This document shows, in pieces, positions 36,528-38,530 of a stretch of DNA of 38,530 nt. The DNA lies in assembly GCA_021818865.1 (NCBI GenBank), contig JAKASX010000025.1:1-38530 (forward strand), written 5' to 3'. Each line of letters begins with the position of its first letter. Position 1 is the stretch's first letter. Position numbers and translations under genes: made by a program. The DNA comes from Acidobacteriota bacterium. Its GTDB lineage: Bacteria > Acidobacteriota > Terriglobia > Acidiferrales > UBA7541. The notes beneath the pieces are model-generated. The model was not told the origin of the DNA, did not search any database, and saw nothing but the letters and a program-made list of their open reading frames with translations.

Positions 36528-38389
36528 GCGGGCACGAAGAGGAAAAACTCGGAAAGATTTACGATGCGCGGCTGGCGCGGCGGCTGCTGCATTACCTGGC
36601 GCCGTACAAATGGCGCGTGGTGCTGGCGCTCGTGTTGACGCTGCTGGCCATTGGCGACGCCGCGTCGCCTTATCTCTTCAAAGTGGCGATCGATTCGGCG
36701 ATCGATCCGGTGGTGCATCATCGGCTGGCGCTCGGAGCCGGATTGCACCTGCTCGGTATGGTGACGCTGCTTTACCTGGGCGCGCTGCTCATTTCCTTTG
36801 CCGCCCTCTACGGCCAGGTGCGTATCATGCAGACCGTTGGGCAGCGGGCGATGTACGACCTGCGACGGGAAATTTTCGCGCATTTGCAGGCGCTGCCGCT
36901 TTCCTTTTACGACCGGACGCCGGTAGGCCGACTGATCACGCGGGCGACGACGGACGTGGACGCGCTGAACGACTTGTTCGCTTCGGGCGTGGTGGCGATG
37001 CTGAACGACGCGTTCATGCTGGTGGCGTTTGTGGCCTTCATGCTGGAGATGAACTGGCGATTGGCGCTGCTGACGCTGGCGGTGCTTCCGCTGATAGTTC
37101 TCGTGACGTGGCTTTTCCGCAATTCAGTGCGGGACGCGAACCGGCGGATTCGCGTGGCGATCGCGCGGATCAATTCATTCTTGCAGGAACACATCAGCGG
37201 GATGAGCGTGGTGCAGCTCTTCAACCGCGAGGCGAAAGCCCGGGAACAATTTTCCGAGCGCAACCGGGCGCATCTGGACGCGTACAAATCGGCGATCAAG
37301 GCGTTTGCGCTCTTCTATCCGACGGTGGAATTTCTGGCCTATGTGGCGATTGGCCTGGTTTTCTGGTACGGCGGCGGAAGGGTGCTGGTGGGCGCGGTGG
37401 AGGTGGGCGTGCTGGTGGCGTTCATGCAGTACGCGCAGCGATTCTTCCGGCCGATTCAGGATTTGAGCGAAAAATTCAACACATTGCAGACGGCGATGGC
37501 CAGTTCCGAGCGGATTTTCAAGCTGCTCGACGAGCCGGCGCCGGCGCTCGCACCGCCCGTGGCGAGCCGGATGGGCGAAATCCGCGGCGCAATCGAATTC
37601 CGCAACGTATGGTTCAGCTATCGCGGCGGGGCGCAGCCGACCGATGACGATTGGGTGCTGCGGGATGTGAGTTTCCGGATCGAGCCGGGCGAAATGATCG
37701 CGGTGGTGGGCCACACGGGAGCGGGAAAAACCACCACGATTCAGCTGCTGCTGCGATTCTACGAAATCCAGCGCGGGCAGATCCTGCTCGACGGCGTGGA
37801 TATTCGGGAAATCGATCCGCTGGAACTGCGGCGGCATTTCGGAGTGGTCTTGCAGGACCCGTTCCTTTTTACCGGCACGATCGAATCGAACGTGCGGCTG
37901 GGAACCGAAGACATTTCGGAGGAGCGCGTGGAACGCGCGCTCGTGGAAGTGGGGCTGGGGCCGTGGCTCGACGGCTTGCCGGAGGGGATACAGACGCCGG
38001 TCAGCGAGCGCGGCGCGACGTTTTCGGTGGGCCAGCGCCAACTCATCAGCTTCGCGCGGGCGCTGGCGCATCACCCGGAGATTCTGATTCTGGACGAAGC
38101 GACGTCGAGCGTGGATACGAACACGGAATTGCAGATTCGCGAGGCGCTCGAACGGATGTTCCTCGGCCGGACGTCCATCGTGATCGCGCACCGGCTGAGC
38201 ACGATTCAACGGGCGAGCCGCATCCTGGTTTTCCACAAGAGCCGGCTGCGCGAGCAGGGCACGCACCAGGAACTCCTGGCGCAAGCCGGAATTTACAGCC
38301 GGCTGTATCAACTGCAATATCGGGACCAGGAAGTGCGCGCAGGCTTTCCCCGGCCCGATCTCAGCGCGCCGCTTGCCGCCGGTGACTGA
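36524..38389 (+). CDS. ABC exporter subunit, catalytic half (TM288/LmrD-like)
   Basis: This 621-aa protein has a membrane domain (~25-330), then Walker A GHTGAGKTT, a non-canonical signature FSVGQ (500-504, instead of LSGGQ), and Walker B LILDEATSSVD with intact catalytic Glu E525. With the preceding subunit this gives one competent and one degenerate ATP site, the mark of heterodimeric exporters. Substrate is unknown; the overlapping lpxB-like gene makes a lipid or lipopolysaccharide precursor conceivable, but multidrug export is equally possible. Confidence 0.9.
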   Translation: MSGHEEEKLGKIYDARLARRLLHYLAPYKWRVVLALVLTLLAIGDAASPYLFKVAIDSAIDPVVHHRLALGAGLHLLGMVTLLYLGALLISFAALYGQVRIMQTVGQRAMYDLRREIFAHLQALPLSFYDRTPVGRLITRATTDVDALNDLFASGVVAMLNDAFMLVAFVAFMLEMNWRLALLTLAVLPLIVLVTWLFRNSVRDANRRIRVAIARINSFLQEHISGMSVVQLFNREAKAREQFSERNRAHLDAYKSAIKAFALFYPTVEFLAYVAIGLVFWYGGGRVLVGAVEVGVLVAFMQYAQRFFRPIQDLSEKFNTLQTAMASSERIFKLLDEPAPALAPPVASRMGEIRGAIEFRNVWFSYRGGAQPTDDDWVLRDVSFRIEPGEMIAVVGHTGAGKTTTIQLLLRFYEIQRGQILLDGVDIREIDPLELRRHFGVVLQDPFLFTGTIESNVRLGTEDISEERVERALVEVGLGPWLDGLPEGIQTPVSERGATFSVGQRQLISFARALAHHPEILILDEATSSVDTNTELQIREALERMFLGRTSIVIAHRLSTIQRASRILVFHKSRLREQGTHQELLAQAGIYSRLYQLQYRDQEVRAGFPRPDLSAPLAAGD

Positions 38390-38530
38390 CGGAAAACCTT
38401 CCACGACCGCACAACGAGCGGCGAACGCGCCGCGCATCCTCATTTCCTCCGCAGATCCTTCGGGCGCGATGTATGCGGCGCAACTGGCGCGCGCGCTTCG
38501 CGACCGAACGGGAGCGGATTGTTTTGGCCT
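38382..38530 (+). CDS. lpxB: Lipid-A-disaccharide synthase (LpxB), N-terminal fragment
   Basis: GTG 38382 opens a frame that continues off the right edge (49 codons seen). RILISSADPSGAMYAAQLARAL matches the LpxB opening pattern 'ILISAGE-x-SGD-x-Y-A-x-x-L-x-x-A-L', although the usual GE and D are DP and A here. It overlaps the exporter stop by 8 bases. LpxB joins two acylated glucosamines in lipid A synthesis at the inner membrane. Only the N-terminus is visible, so another GT-B glycosyltransferase cannot be excluded. Confidence 0.65.
   Translation, partial: MTDGKPSTTAQRAANAPRILISSADPSGAMYAAQLARALRDRTGADCFG

Overview
The window looks like a chromosomal segment of a GC-rich, Gram-negative soil-type bacterium, most probably Acidobacteriota. 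This is inferred from base composition, the mix of conserved hypothetical families, the dispersed palindromes, and an ABC-exporter pair leading into an lpxB-like gene. No rRNA or other taxonomic marker is present to prove it.

Positions ~52-12,809 are part of a prophage. At the left edge is the first 17 codons of an IS5-type transposase, reading out of the window. Then comes a rightward late block (142-10,053): small unrecognised genes, a GNAT-like protein, a Gln/Ala-rich virion-type protein, a 976-aa structural protein, a lytic transglycosylase, membrane/lysis-type proteins including a spanin-like protein, and a tail-type protein ending in a Hint (intein-like) domain. A leftward early block (12,105-10,196) encodes a membrane protein, a zinc-ribbon protein, a winged-helix replication-type protein and a helix-turn-helix regulator. 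It diverges from a ribbon-helix-helix repressor-like gene across an AT-rich operator region. No terminase, portal, capsid or integrase gene is in view, so the element continues to the left. A tRNA-Gln(UUG) lies at 13,144-13,218, just past the last phage gene.

Positions 13,321-22,485 are host accessory DNA: a secreted glycoside hydrolase; a TIR-domain protein fused to a ThuA/glutamine-amidotransferase-like domain; a PPOX-type oxidoreductase; a small conserved protein; and a sigma54-dependent activator whose receiver domain has lost its phosphorylation residues and which sits directly behind a near-perfect sigma54 promoter. Then comes a DpnI-family (methyl-directed) restriction endonuclease preceded by a small zinc-ribbon gene, a PD-(D/E)xK-like protein that seems to have lost its catalytic residues, and a secreted protein. 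The TIR protein and the DpnI homologue are the best candidates for immunity functions.

Positions 23,081-27,008 are a core replication/repair cluster: SRP RNA (ffs), dnaX, ybaB/ebfC, recR and a membrane-anchored coiled-coil protein. Positions 27,122-31,731 (leftward) encode a two-gene 2-hydroxyacyl-CoA-dehydratase-activase system, including a 1067-aa protein with two activase modules. Positions 32,018-38,530 (rightward) hold a radical SAM protein and then a tightly overlapping run: conserved protein, lipoprotein, two halves of a heterodimeric ABC exporter, and the start of an lpxB-like gene. This run suggests envelope or lipid A biogenesis or export.
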